Made by a program: the position numbers and the translations under genes. 64,000 nt of DNA from an uncultured Clostridia bacterium (GTDB lineage Bacteria; Bacillota; Clostridia; Oscillospirales; Ruminococcaceae). Under the pieces are notes generated by a model. That model was not told the DNA's origin and made no database searches. It was given only the letters and a program-made list of their open reading frames with translations. The stretch spans positions 1-64,000 of the forward strand of contig CANQPL010000013.1 of the NCBI GenBank assembly GCA_947625735.1. The letters are read 5' to 3'. This document shows positions 17,229 to 26,274 of this stretch, one piece after another; position 1 is the stretch's first letter; each line of letters begins with the position of its first letter.

Positions 17229-18479
17229 ATGGAATATGCCGCCATAATTCTGCTGCTTATAATGTCAGCCTTTTTTTCATCGGTGGAAACAGCCTTTTCC
17301 TCCGTAAACCGCATACGCTTAAAGCATGAGGCTGCAAACGGCAGCAAAAAGGCACAGACAGCACTGCGTGTATCAGAAAATTTTGACAAGGCTCTTACCA
17401 CAATACTTGTGGGCAACAATGTGGTTAACATTTTTTCCGCATCTCTGGGAACGGTCATATGCACTGAAATTTTCGGTCCGAGCGGTGTGGGTATCTCCAC
17501 GGCGGCAATGACCGTGCTGGTGCTTATATTCGGAGAAATTCTCCCCAAAAGCATAGCAAAGGAATATGCCGAAAAATTTACCCTTACCTTTGGCGGGTTT
17601 TTAAATTTCCTGATGATAATACTCACACCTGTTACCGCAGTTTTTCAGGCTATAAAAAGGCTTGTATACAAGGCGTTCAGGCTCGGCGCAAAAGCTCCCA
17701 CCGTCACAGAGGACGAGCTTAAATACATTATAAACGAGATAGAGGGCGAAGGCATACTGGAGGAGCAGGAAAGCGACCTTGTACGCTCGGCTCTGGAATT
17801 TGACGACAAAAGCGTTTCGGAGGTGCTTATCCCACGTGTGCGTATCACAGCAGTTGAAAAAAATGACAGCATTGAGCATATAAAAGAGGTTTTCTTTAAG
17901 GATCAGTATTCAAGAATGCCCGTTTACGAAAAAAATATTGACAATATCATCGGCTTTATCAGAGAGCATGACTTTTTCCGACTGGTAAGCTCACAGACTC
18001 CTCAGAGCATTGATCCTATTATCAGAGAGGTAATTTACATCACCGAGTTCAAAACCGTTTCCGAAGTGCTGGCGCAGATGCAGAAAGAAAAGATACACAT
18101 GGCTATCGTTATGGATCAGTACGGCGGCACCTACGGCATGGTGACAATGGAGGATCTTATAGAAGAGCTGCTGGGCGAGATATATGACGAAACAGATGAG
18201 GAGGACCGCTCCCTTATACGTCTTTCTGATAATGTCTATTCCGCTGCCGCAGAGCTTAATATCAGCGATCTGGAGGACAGGCTCGGGCTGCCCGAGGATA
18301 TTATCAAAAGCGAAAGCTATACTCTGGGCGGCTGGGCTATGGAGCTTTTCGGCAGAATCCCCGAGGTGGGAGAGGAGATAACAGACGGAATTTTTACACT
18401 AAAGGTGCTTGAAGCCGAAGAAAATCGTATCATACGATTGAAAATAACTTGTGGGTGGAACCCGCTGCCGGGTCGTTAG
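17229..18479 (+). CDS. CNNM/CorC-type transporter with CBS pair
   Basis: A 416-residue HlyC/CorC-family protein; relatives export magnesium or other divalent ions. The start is the ATG at 17229, because AAGGA lies 12 bases upstream and touches the earlier ATG. The DUF21/CNNM membrane domain covers residues 1-185 (FSSVETAFSSVN, NNVVNIFSASLGT, GEILPKSIAKEYAE). A CBS pair follows (about 200-320, with IPRVRITAV, SRMPVYEKNIDNIIGF and DQYGGTYGMVTMEDLIEELLGEI), then a CorC_HlyC domain. The last nine codons are encoded by a copy of the dispersed repeat (18452 on), so the C-terminus was altered by repeat insertion. The earlier label hemolysin is misleading. Confidence 0.88.
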   Translation: MEYAAIILLLIMSAFFSSVETAFSSVNRIRLKHEAANGSKKAQTALRVSENFDKALTTILVGNNVVNIFSASLGTVICTEIFGPSGVGISTAAMTVLVLIFGEILPKSIAKEYAEKFTLTFGGFLNFLMIILTPVTAVFQAIKRLVYKAFRLGAKAPTVTEDELKYIINEIEGEGILEEQESDLVRSALEFDDKSVSEVLIPRVRITAVEKNDSIEHIKEVFFKDQYSRMPVYEKNIDNIIGFIREHDFFRLVSSQTPQSIDPIIREVIYITEFKTVSEVLAQMQKEKIHMAIVMDQYGGTYGMVTMEDLIEELLGEIYDETDEEDRSLIRLSDNVYSAAAELNISDLEDRLGLPEDIIKSESYTLGGWAMELFGRIPEVGEEITDGIFTLKVLEAEENRIIRLKITCGWNPLPGR

Positions 18480-18846
18480 TTAGTTTTGCGGAAATCCCTT
18501 TTATAGTAACACGGTAACTTTTATTTGCTTTTAATTCTAAGCTGAATCATAAATCAAAAATAAGAGGATAGATGTGCTGACCGGCAGATATGCACATCTA
18601 TCCTCTATCTTATAACTTCTGTCCTTTAAATTCTAATTTAGCATCACAGCAAACGAAAGTTACCGAGTTACTATTAAAATGTTCACGCAAAACATACCAA
18701 CGACCTGCAAGCGGGGTCACCCCGCCCGCCCGTAAATTTAACGTCATAGCAAACGAAAGTTACCGAGTTACAAATTAAAAAATCCACTCATTACTTACCA
18801 ACGACCTGCAAGCGGGGTCACCCCGCCGGGTTCCACCCGCCCCGCC
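18452..18846. repeat. Repeat locus 2: one forward and two inverted copies
   Basis: One forward copy covers about 18452-18527, and two inverted copies cover about 18649-18730 and 18750-18846. Tips are GGGTGGAACCC and GCGGGGTCACCCCGC hairpins. The locus fills the whole gap between two convergent genes and reaches the last base before the dockerin gene stop. A separate 15-bp perfect stem-loop (18563-18577 with 18592-18606, arms AGAGGATAGATGTGC) sits between the oppositely oriented copies and may be a two-way terminator. Confidence 0.85.
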
Positions 18847-20487
18847 TTATTTTGCAAAAACGTCCTTATTTCCCGCAGCATAACGCTGAATAAGCTCGGC
18901 ATCTGTGCGGTCAATAACATCATCAAGGTTTACATCGGCAGCCTTTTTGCTGATAGTGGCATTGCCGTCGCCCTCGCAGTATTCAAGAACCAGCGATGCA
19001 TCAAAGAAGTTGATAACTCCGTCCTTATTGACATCGCCCAATGTATATTCCTCTTCTTTGCCAAGGCTCAGGATATTTACATAAACATCTTTCTTGTTGT
19101 TAAGCTGATTGCCTACCCAGTAGATCGAACCGTCCGAATAAACGGGCATTTCACAGGGATTAAGACGGGCAGTCTTTGAGAAAAGCTGCTCCTCCTGAAC
19201 AACATTTCCCTGATTGTCAAGGATCATATACCAGATACCGTCATAGCGTTTCCAGTGCCAGCCCACTGTCCAAGGATATCTGTTGCCCTTTTCATAGATA
19301 ATGACTATTCTGTCGTCATCGGTGGCAAGCACCTGCGGATTCTCGATAGTAGCATCGTCCTCAAGAGCTACATCAAGCCATTTGATGCCGTAATCGGTCA
19401 CTTTCTCATTGCCGTTGCCGCCGCTCAGACCTGTGCGGTATGTATCAGTATATGTGGTATAGTTCACGGGATTTTTAACATCTCTGAAAGGATCGTAGAT
19501 CTGTATGAACAGCTTTTCCTTTTCGGTCTTGCACGCCGAACTGAGAGAGGGCGCAGCTGTTCCCACAAGGGCTATATCATTCGTCTTTAATGCCACCATG
19601 CCCGCAAGATGAGCATAGTTATTGTTGAGCTGTCCGTATGCCTTTTTGTCAAGGGCATTTTCCTCCACCCAGAAGTGGAAAGGATCATTGTATTTGTATG
19701 TATCCACTCTTATTGAATTGAATGTAATGGCATAGGTGGAAAAGGCTCTCGGATAGCAGTCGCCCTCACTCAGGAACACAAAGCCGTTCTGCTCGCCCCT
19801 TGTAACGGGGACTGTGCGGTGTGCAAAGGAGTGTGTGCTTATCCATGCCACATCTCTGAGGTTAGCCATTGTATTTGTTCCAACGACCCATATGGAGTTT
19901 CCCTGATGTCCGTTGTACATGAATCTGCCGTAGTTTACGGCGATCCTGTTGCCGCTTACTGCTGCGGAAACGCCTGAGTCAAAGGGCAGCTGAGTGTTGT
20001 GACCGTCATCATGATAATACTGCAGACTGGAGCTGCCGTCATTTCCTGTGGTCCATACCTCTTTGCCGCTCTTGTTATATTTTGTAATGAATATAGTCTG
20101 TTGTTTTCTGTTCTGAGTGTTCTTGTCGGCGATCTCACCTGTTACTACATAAAAGTTACCCTCGGCATCACAGGTGATAGTGCCGTATTCGGGATGTTTG
20201 AGTTTGGTTTTGAAAATAGTCGACAATGTGCCGTCAGAAGATATTCTCTGTACATTAAGCTCGTCACCCTCATGCACGGCTATGCACGCCGAGCCGTCGG
20301 AATATTTGAACTGGGTGACGGGAGATACACCGTCCCAATGGGGATACTGACCGGGAATATCGGTAAGATCCATCGTTACAGATGTTCTGATCTCCGCCGT
20401 TTCATCGGCATAGACCGCAGCGCTCATCGACAAGGCAATAGCCATTGCGGCAGCCGCTGCACTGAGCGTTCGGAAAATTTTTTTCAA
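18847..20487 (-). CDS. Secreted dockerin-bearing protein
   Basis: A 546-residue secreted protein. The start is TTG at 20487 after GGAGGG; it gives a clean signal peptide cleaved near AAVYA-DE. Residues about 40-470 contain many short beta-strand pairs (for example GTITCDAEGNFYVVTGE) as in a propeller-like domain, and no catalytic motif is seen. The C-terminus is a type I dockerin: two calcium-binding loops DVNKDGVINFFD and DVNLDDVIDRTD about 30 residues apart. The dockerin should plug into a cohesin on a scaffold or surface protein. It is divergent from a giant surface protein with a cohesin-like domain. Confidence 0.85.
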   Translation of the reverse strand: MKKIFRTLSAAAAAMAIALSMSAAVYADETAEIRTSVTMDLTDIPGQYPHWDGVSPVTQFKYSDGSACIAVHEGDELNVQRISSDGTLSTIFKTKLKHPEYGTITCDAEGNFYVVTGEIADKNTQNRKQQTIFITKYNKSGKEVWTTGNDGSSSLQYYHDDGHNTQLPFDSGVSAAVSGNRIAVNYGRFMYNGHQGNSIWVVGTNTMANLRDVAWISTHSFAHRTVPVTRGEQNGFVFLSEGDCYPRAFSTYAITFNSIRVDTYKYNDPFHFWVEENALDKKAYGQLNNNYAHLAGMVALKTNDIALVGTAAPSLSSACKTEKEKLFIQIYDPFRDVKNPVNYTTYTDTYRTGLSGGNGNEKVTDYGIKWLDVALEDDATIENPQVLATDDDRIVIIYEKGNRYPWTVGWHWKRYDGIWYMILDNQGNVVQEEQLFSKTARLNPCEMPVYSDGSIYWVGNQLNNKKDVYVNILSLGKEEEYTLGDVNKDGVINFFDASLVLEYCEGDGNATISKKAADVNLDDVIDRTDAELIQRYAAGNKDVFAK

Positions 20488-20563
20488 AATGATCCCTCCA
20501 TAACTAAAGGCTATCCGACGAAGCGGGCAGTCTGCGTGCGGATCAAAACCTGAATTATCCATT

Positions 20564-20592
20564 ATTTTACCATATTGCTGCTCTTTTGTCAA
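20564..20592 (-). promoter_or_regulatory. Promoter for the dockerin gene
   Basis: On the minus strand TTGACA (20592-20587), 17-base spacer, TAAAAT (20569-20564). Confidence 0.75.
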
Positions 20593-20685
20593 TAGCGGAG
20601 GAAAATTATTTACATATCTAAAATAACGAAAAATATTCCTTTATATTGGGAAAAATGACGATTTATTTTATTCACTTATTTGTAA

Positions 20686-20714
20686 TTGACATGGAAAAAA
20701 TTATCTGCTATAAT
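20686..20714 (+). promoter_or_regulatory. Promoter for the giant surface protein
   Basis: TTGACA (20686-20691), 17-base spacer, TATAAT (20709-20714), a perfect consensus. It is divergent from the dockerin promoter about 95 bases away, so the two genes may share regulation. Confidence 0.8.
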
Positions 20715-20816
20715 ATGTGTGTATAATGCAAAATCATGAATATACCCTTGAAAGCGGTGCCGCAGCGCACTGGCTTTTCGGGCAGAGGGGTGTGCATGAT
20801 TATGGAGGAGGATCAC

Positions 20817-23800
20817 ATGAAAAAAAGATTAACAGCATGGGCTTTGACGGGCGCTATGTGTCTTTATCAGATAACCCCCTTTGCCGCACTGACAAGTTAT
20901 ATAAACGTCAGCGCCGCAGAAACGGGCGCATCTGTGCAGGCTCTTGTAGACGGCTCGGGCATCGGTTATCCTGATGTTAAGCCCGGCGACAGGATCTATG
21001 TTGACGTGAATGTCAGCCCCATGACCTGCAGCACTTTTGCACTCAGGGCAAAATGGGATAAAAGCACCTTCAAGCTTACCAATGCCGCAGTGGGCAGTTC
21101 CTTTTTTAACGGCTCGTCCGTTCCTTCAATGTATGTTCCCTTTCAGAACGGGGAAGAAGAAATCGCCCTTGCCGATTATGTGAGCGGCAATACAGACGAT
21201 GTGTGCATTTTCGCCTTTTCTTCGCCATATGACGTTTCCTGCAGCGGAGAGGCGGTCACTCTCGAATTTACCGTAATGCAGAGCGCCGAAAACGGATTCA
21301 GCGATATAGAAGTATATTTTGATGACACTAACAAACCTGCTGCTTTCGGCTCTGACTATTCGGGCGTAAATATCAGCATTTCACAGTCGTCTGAAATAAG
21401 CACAGACGGCATCGTTTCACCAAATGTAACAGAGGGAAAGTATATCCCTACAGGACTTACAAGTATGTCATTCAAGTATGCAGACGGCACCTTTTCACAG
21501 GCACTTCCCGATCCTCAGATAGACCCGGAGGTACTTGAATATACCTTTGAAGTACCTGCAAATGAATCGGGTATACCGAATGTTGAAGTCTCCACAAGCA
21601 CGGGCGCTTCAGCTTCCGTAACTCAGGCAACAGACTTTGAAACAAACAATACTGCCGTGATCGTGGTAAAAAACAAGAAGGGCGCTATTTACAGAGTACA
21701 CTTCTCCAAGGAGCAGGAAAACCTTTCCACACCACCTTCCATATATCCCGAACCCAATGAATCGGTGATCCCCAGAAATTCCTATATTATGATCACGGGT
21801 CTCGGCACTATCTATTATACGGTAGACGGCAGCGATCCTGTTATCGGAAACAGCTCTACAAAAGAGTACACAGGCTCATTCACACCCGAAAGTGCGGGAG
21901 TGCCTGACGGCGATGAGAGCTTTACCGTTAAGGCCATTGCAGTTGAGGACGGAAGAGATCCCAGTGCCGTTGTAACCGCTGCTTATGAGCTTCCCGGCAC
22001 AGGAACATTCCTCTCGGGCATTACCATAAACGGTACTGCTTTAGCGGATTTTAACAGGGACAGCGTATACTATGATTATAAGGTACCCTATACAAACGGC
22101 ACAAGCACCTACACATTTGCAGCAACAGCCCTCAACGGCTCCTCTGTTGTCACCGTTGAGCCTGAGACCGTTACCTTTGACGGCGTTGACGGCAAGGGCG
22201 GAGAGCAAATGGTAAAAATAAGCGTAGGAAAGCCGGACACTGCACCCATGACCTATGATATTCATGTGGTTATGCCCGACTGTGCGCATTCCAGAATAGA
22301 AACAGAAGATACTGCTACCTGTCAGGAAGGCGGCGAGGAGATCCTCACCTGTATGGACTGCGGCAAGGAGCTTGGAAGAACTTCTACCGATCCTACACCT
22401 CACTTCTTTATTGACGGCGGCGAGATAAACGAAAAGCATACAATTACCCCCGCAAGCTGTACCGAAGACGGAGTGGAAACATACTACTGCCTTACCTGCA
22501 ACAAGGTCATGAAGAAAGTTGTTATCCCCGCTTCGCATACATGGTCTGAGGGCGTATGCACTGTGTGCGGTGCAAACGAATCCGAGACACCCGAGACACA
22601 TACGCATACAAAGTCTGAGAAAATAACTCCTGCAACCTGCACCACAGACGGCAGCAGGATAGTTACCTGCAGCGAATGCGGCAAAGAGCTGGAAAATGAG
22701 GTCATTCCCGCAACCGGACACAGCTTTGAAGAACCCTCTAAGGCTCCTCATTGCTCAAAGGTGCAGCAGGAGGAGGTATACTGTGAAAATTGTGATGCCA
22801 CAAAAACCGTAGTTATCCCTCCAACGGGCAACCATACTCCGGATTATTATCCTGCATATCCTCATTCGGAAGAGGACGAAGAGGGCTATGGCATTGAGAT
22901 CACTGCCGATGAATACGAGCAGGGACACTGGACATATTGCCGGGTCTGCGGCGAAAAGCTCTCGTTTGAACCCCATGAAACAACATCATTTATTTCAATT
23001 GAGCCTACTACCGAAAACGCAGGCGAGATAAGAAGCGCATGCGACATCTGCTCGGCATATACAGTAAAAGAGCTGCCGATCATTGTTCCTACAGAAACAG
23101 TTGTCCACACTCACGACTTTAGCGGCGAGTGGAAGAGCAACGGTCTTATTCACTGGAAGGAATGCTCCTGCGGCGTGAAGGATTCCTCCGCAAGCCACAG
23201 CGCAGGAACTGAATGGGAGGGCAACTCCACCAAGCACTGGCATCTGTGTCAGGTCTGCGGCGCTCCCACAGGACAGGGAATGCACACCCCCGACAGCGGC
23301 AAGATCGTAAACGGCGAGGTAGTTTACACCTGCACCGAGTGCGGTCTTGAAATAAAGAGAGTGCCTCATGTTCATACTCCCAAAGATCTGGGCGACGTTG
23401 GAAGATACATGACCGACAGCACCTCTCACTGGCAGATATGCGCAGAGTGCGGCGAAAAATATAATGTTGAATCCCATACAAAGAGTACAAAGGGCTTTGC
23501 CACCACTCCCGCAACCGAGGACAGCACGGGCATACGCACTTACTCCTGCACGGAGTGCGGCTATGCCATGGAAACAGAGGTAATTCCCAAGCTGGAGATC
23601 GAACACTATCATACATTTAATGAAGGCGTTTACGTAAGCGACGATACTGCTCACTGGCAGGTATGCACCGAGTGCGGCGGCGAAACAGAGCATATCGAGC
23701 ACTCAGAGGATATGGGCGTTGTTACTCTTGCCGCAACAGAAGAAGCAGAGGGCGTTATGACCTACTCCTGCACCGTCTGCGGACACAAGCTCAGAACAGA

Positions 23801-25601
23801 ACCTATACCCATGCTTCCTCCCTCCCATAAGCACAGCTTCCTCCATGACTACATCTCCGATGAGACAGGACACTGGCAGGAATGTGAATGCGGAGAGTTT
23901 ACCGAGGTAACAGCTCATACCGAAAACAGCGGCGTTGTCACTGTTCCCGCAACCGAGGAATCCGAGGGTATCATCACATATTCCTGCACAGTCTGCGGCT
24001 ATGAGATAAGAACGGAATCCATTCCCAAGCTCACACCTGCACACACACACAGCTATTCTCATGAGTATCAGAGCAACAGTGCAGGTCACTGGAAGGTCTG
24101 CGACTGCGGCGATGTTTCCGTTGTAGAATCCCACATTGAAGGTGAGGGTACTGTTACCCACCCTGCAACCGAGTTTGCAGAGGGTCTTATGACCTATTCC
24201 TGCACCGTCTGCGGATATATCATCAGACAGGAAAGCATACCCATGCTCCCTCCCACACACAGACACAGCTTCTCTGCATCTTTCAGCTCCGACAGCTTCG
24301 GACACTGGAACGTATGCGACTGTGGAGAAATATCCACCGTTGAAGATCATATTGAGGATACAGGCGTGGTAACTCTCCCCGCAACAGTAGAAGCAGAGGG
24401 CATAAAAACCTATTCCTGCATGATCTGCGGATTCGTACTCAGAACAGAAACTCTGCCTAAGCTCACTCCCGATCATACACACAGCTATGATTATTCCTAC
24501 GACAAGGATTATCACTGGAAGGAATGTGACTGCGGCGATATAACCGACAGAGCCGAGCATACATGGGATAAAGGCAAGCCCGTAAAGGCTCCTACCTATA
24601 CCGATGAGGGCATTATGCTCTATACCTGCACTGTGTGCGGTGAGGAAAAGGAGGCTCTTATCAGCAAACTCGAACAGATCGTTGCAACTCCTCCCACAGA
24701 AACAGGCGTTGCTTCTGCAACGATAGTACCTGCCGATGATGACGATAATGAGATGCTCTTTGTATACACCGATAAAAATGGTGAGGAGCATACAGTAAGC
24801 ACGCATTTTGTAAGCCTTACAGTAGAAAATGCTCCTGAAACCGTTTCACAGACGGCAACAGCAGAGCTTACGGACGGCAGTCATTCAGAAGTAGATGCAG
24901 TTGAAGCAGTATTTGACATTACCCTCCGCTACGATGATATGATTGAGGTACAGCCCAACGGCGAAATAAAGGTAACTCTTGAAATGCCCGAGCTGACTGC
25001 AACATCGGCAAGCGACAATTATTGGGTATATCATATGGACGACAACGGCGTTGTAACTCCGATGAAGAACGTAGTTTTTGATCCTGTAACTAAGACGGTA
25101 AGCTTTAAAACAACTCATTTCAGTATCTATATCCTTGCAAAGGTAAACGCTATACCCGACAATTCCAATACTCCTGATGAGCCGAGCACACCTGATGAGC
25201 CCGGTACTCCCGATGAGCCCGGTACTCCTGATGAGCCCGGTACTCCTGATGAGCCCGGTACTCCCAATGAGCCCACTCCCGATGAGCCCGGTACTCCCGA
25301 TGAGCCCACTCCCGATGAGCCCGGTACTCCTGATGAGCCCACTCCCGATGAACCCACTCCCCTGCCTCCTGTTCCGCCTACGAACAATACATCTGTAAGC
25401 GAAAGCCACAAGCAGGGCGTGAACAATGCATCTCCCGTTACAAAGACCTCCGAGCCGGAGGAGATCGGCGCAGGCGCAGGATCACAGGACGAAAGCGAGC
25501 ATATGCATACAGGCTTCGGAGCAGAGATAACGATTATCGGCATTCTTTCGGTATTGGCAGCAGCCTTTGTTGTAAGCAGAAAAAGGAAAGAGCAGAAATG
25601 A
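20817..25601 (+). CDS. Giant cell-surface protein: cohesin-like domain, Cys/His modules, Pro-rich stalk
   Basis: A 1594-residue surface protein; ATG at 20817 follows GGAGGAGG. After the signal peptide, residues 36-190 resemble a cohesin (PGDRIYVDVNV start, alternating strands). Residues 304-391 look like a chitobiase C-terminal-type domain (YYTVDGSDPV) and 394-484 like a cadherin-like sandwich. Residues 484-1281 hold four short CxxC units and nine modules of the form HW-x2-C-x(1-2)-CG followed by a TYSCTVCGY unit, all potential metal or disulfide sites. A further beta domain (1294-1441) precedes a Pro-Asp-Glu-Pro-Gly-Thr stalk (1448-1519). The end is a membrane helix and RKRK tail with HMHTG where LPXTG would be. 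It may anchor dockerin proteins at the wall; that is inference. Confidence 0.8.
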   Translation: MKKRLTAWALTGAMCLYQITPFAALTSYINVSAAETGASVQALVDGSGIGYPDVKPGDRIYVDVNVSPMTCSTFALRAKWDKSTFKLTNAAVGSSFFNGSSVPSMYVPFQNGEEEIALADYVSGNTDDVCIFAFSSPYDVSCSGEAVTLEFTVMQSAENGFSDIEVYFDDTNKPAAFGSDYSGVNISISQSSEISTDGIVSPNVTEGKYIPTGLTSMSFKYADGTFSQALPDPQIDPEVLEYTFEVPANESGIPNVEVSTSTGASASVTQATDFETNNTAVIVVKNKKGAIYRVHFSKEQENLSTPPSIYPEPNESVIPRNSYIMITGLGTIYYTVDGSDPVIGNSSTKEYTGSFTPESAGVPDGDESFTVKAIAVEDGRDPSAVVTAAYELPGTGTFLSGITINGTALADFNRDSVYYDYKVPYTNGTSTYTFAATALNGSSVVTVEPETVTFDGVDGKGGEQMVKISVGKPDTAPMTYDIHVVMPDCAHSRIETEDTATCQEGGEEILTCMDCGKELGRTSTDPTPHFFIDGGEINEKHTITPASCTEDGVETYYCLTCNKVMKKVVIPASHTWSEGVCTVCGANESETPETHTHTKSEKITPATCTTDGSRIVTCSECGKELENEVIPATGHSFEEPSKAPHCSKVQQEEVYCENCDATKTVVIPPTGNHTPDYYPAYPHSEEDEEGYGIEITADEYEQGHWTYCRVCGEKLSFEPHETTSFISIEPTTENAGEIRSACDICSAYTVKELPIIVPTETVVHTHDFSGEWKSNGLIHWKECSCGVKDSSASHSAGTEWEGNSTKHWHLCQVCGAPTGQGMHTPDSGKIVNGEVVYTCTECGLEIKRVPHVHTPKDLGDVGRYMTDSTSHWQICAECGEKYNVESHTKSTKGFATTPATEDSTGIRTYSCTECGYAMETEVIPKLEIEHYHTFNEGVYVSDDTAHWQVCTECGGETEHIEHSEDMGVVTLAATEEAEGVMTYSCTVCGHKLRTEPIPMLPPSHKHSFLHDYISDETGHWQECECGEFTEVTAHTENSGVVTVPATEESEGIITYSCTVCGYEIRTESIPKLTPAHTHSYSHEYQSNSAGHWKVCDCGDVSVVESHIEGEGTVTHPATEFAEGLMTYSCTVCGYIIRQESIPMLPPTHRHSFSASFSSDSFGHWNVCDCGEISTVEDHIEDTGVVTLPATVEAEGIKTYSCMICGFVLRTETLPKLTPDHTHSYDYSYDKDYHWKECDCGDITDRAEHTWDKGKPVKAPTYTDEGIMLYTCTVCGEEKEALISKLEQIVATPPTETGVASATIVPADDDDNEMLFVYTDKNGEEHTVSTHFVSLTVENAPETVSQTATAELTDGSHSEVDAVEAVFDITLRYDDMIEVQPNGEIKVTLEMPELTATSASDNYWVYHMDDNGVVTPMKNVVFDPVTKTVSFKTTHFSIYILAKVNAIPDNSNTPDEPSTPDEPGTPDEPGTPDEPGTPDEPGTPNEPTPDEPGTPDEPTPDEPGTPDEPTPDEPTPLPPVPPTNNTSVSESHKQGVNNASPVTKTSEPEEIGAGAGSQDESEHMHTGFGAEITIIGILSVLAAAFVVSRKRKEQK
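25183..25365 (+). repeat. Coding minisatellite for the Pro-rich stalk
   Basis: Short tandem repeats related to CTGATGAGCCCGGTACTC, in 15-base and shorter units, encode PDEPGT and PDEPT. Third positions vary little, so the array is young and probably changes length between strains. Confidence 0.85.
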
Positions 25602-25645
25602 TCCGGAACCATATTGACAGCTGAGCATATAGACAAAAATTAATG

Positions 25646-25688
25646 AAAGGCGTTTCCGCTTTTTGGAAACGCCTTTTTATTTTTTTGC
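25646..25688 (+). terminator. Terminator of the surface-protein gene
   Basis: AAAGGCGTTTCC pairs with GGAAACGCCTTT (12 bp), followed by a T-rich tail. It separates the surface protein from the ExbB/ExbD-like cassette. Confidence 0.9.
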
Positions 25689-25763
25689 TATGTCATAAAA
25701 GGATTGATTTTCTAAAAAAGCAGTGTCAGAAGTATGTCCGCAAATCAACCGGCATAAAATTAC

Positions 25764-25792
25764 TTGACATTACCCGTAAAATGTGGTATAAT
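25764..25792 (+). promoter_or_regulatory. Promoter of the ExbB/ExbD-like cassette
   Basis: TTGACA (25764-25769), 17-base spacer, TATAAT (25787-25792), a perfect consensus 28 bases before the first start codon. Confidence 0.85.
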
Positions 25793-25820
25793 GTAAGAAA
25801 ATCCGACAGGAGGAAAGGTC

Positions 25821-26261
25821 ATGTCATATTGGGATGTTATGTGGGGAAGTCTTCCTGACAATATGATGATAGTAATTGCTGCGGTGGTAGCAGTCTGTGC
25901 CTTTGCGGGTTCACTTTTCTGCGCCCGTATGGTCTCAAACAACGGCAAGGAGGCGGGAGGCGCAAATGTAAAACGGGGTGTCTACTATGCCCTTGATGTG
26001 CTGTATACGCTGTTTATCACCATAATTTCTCTGTTTCCGCTGCTGGGAATGTTCGGAACGGTAGCGGCTCTCATTGATATCGGCTCTCTTTTTGCAGTGG
26101 AGGGGACGGATATGGTGGGACTGAAATCGGAATTTTTTCTCGCTCTCACCTCAACTGCATGGGGCATTGTCTTTTCTGTGATCTTCAAATTCGTAAATGC
26201 TTTTTTTCAGCCGTACATAGAAAATCAGATCGACAAAGCAAAGCTATGGTTCCATATTTAA
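25821..26261 (+). CDS. MotA/TolQ/ExbB-like proton-channel protein
   Basis: A 146-residue protein with three membrane helices (about 15-35, 56-85, 106-130), the minimal ExbB/TolQ topology. Helix 2 carries FPLLGMFGTVAALI, matching the GLLGTV signature of ExbB, and helix 3 carries LALTSTAWGIVFSVIFK, matching ALTTTAAGL. The conserved threonines of the proton path are present in both helices. It is shorter than ExbB (about 240) because the cytoplasmic loop between helices 1 and 2 is reduced. It is the first gene behind a consensus promoter, 13 bases before the ExbD-like partner. In a Gram-positive cell it cannot energise an outer membrane, so the target is open. Confidence 0.75.
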   Translation: MSYWDVMWGSLPDNMMIVIAAVVAVCAFAGSLFCARMVSNNGKEAGGANVKRGVYYALDVLYTLFITIISLFPLLGMFGTVAALIDIGSLFAVEGTDMVGLKSEFFLALTSTAWGIVFSVIFKFVNAFFQPYIENQIDKAKLWFHI

Positions 26262-26274
26262 GGGTGCTGCCGTT

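Noticed and set aside
22041-24806. Long minus-strand reading frames opposite the surface protein
   Set aside because: They mirror the repeated Cys/His modules, lack ribosome sites and have no recognisable domains.
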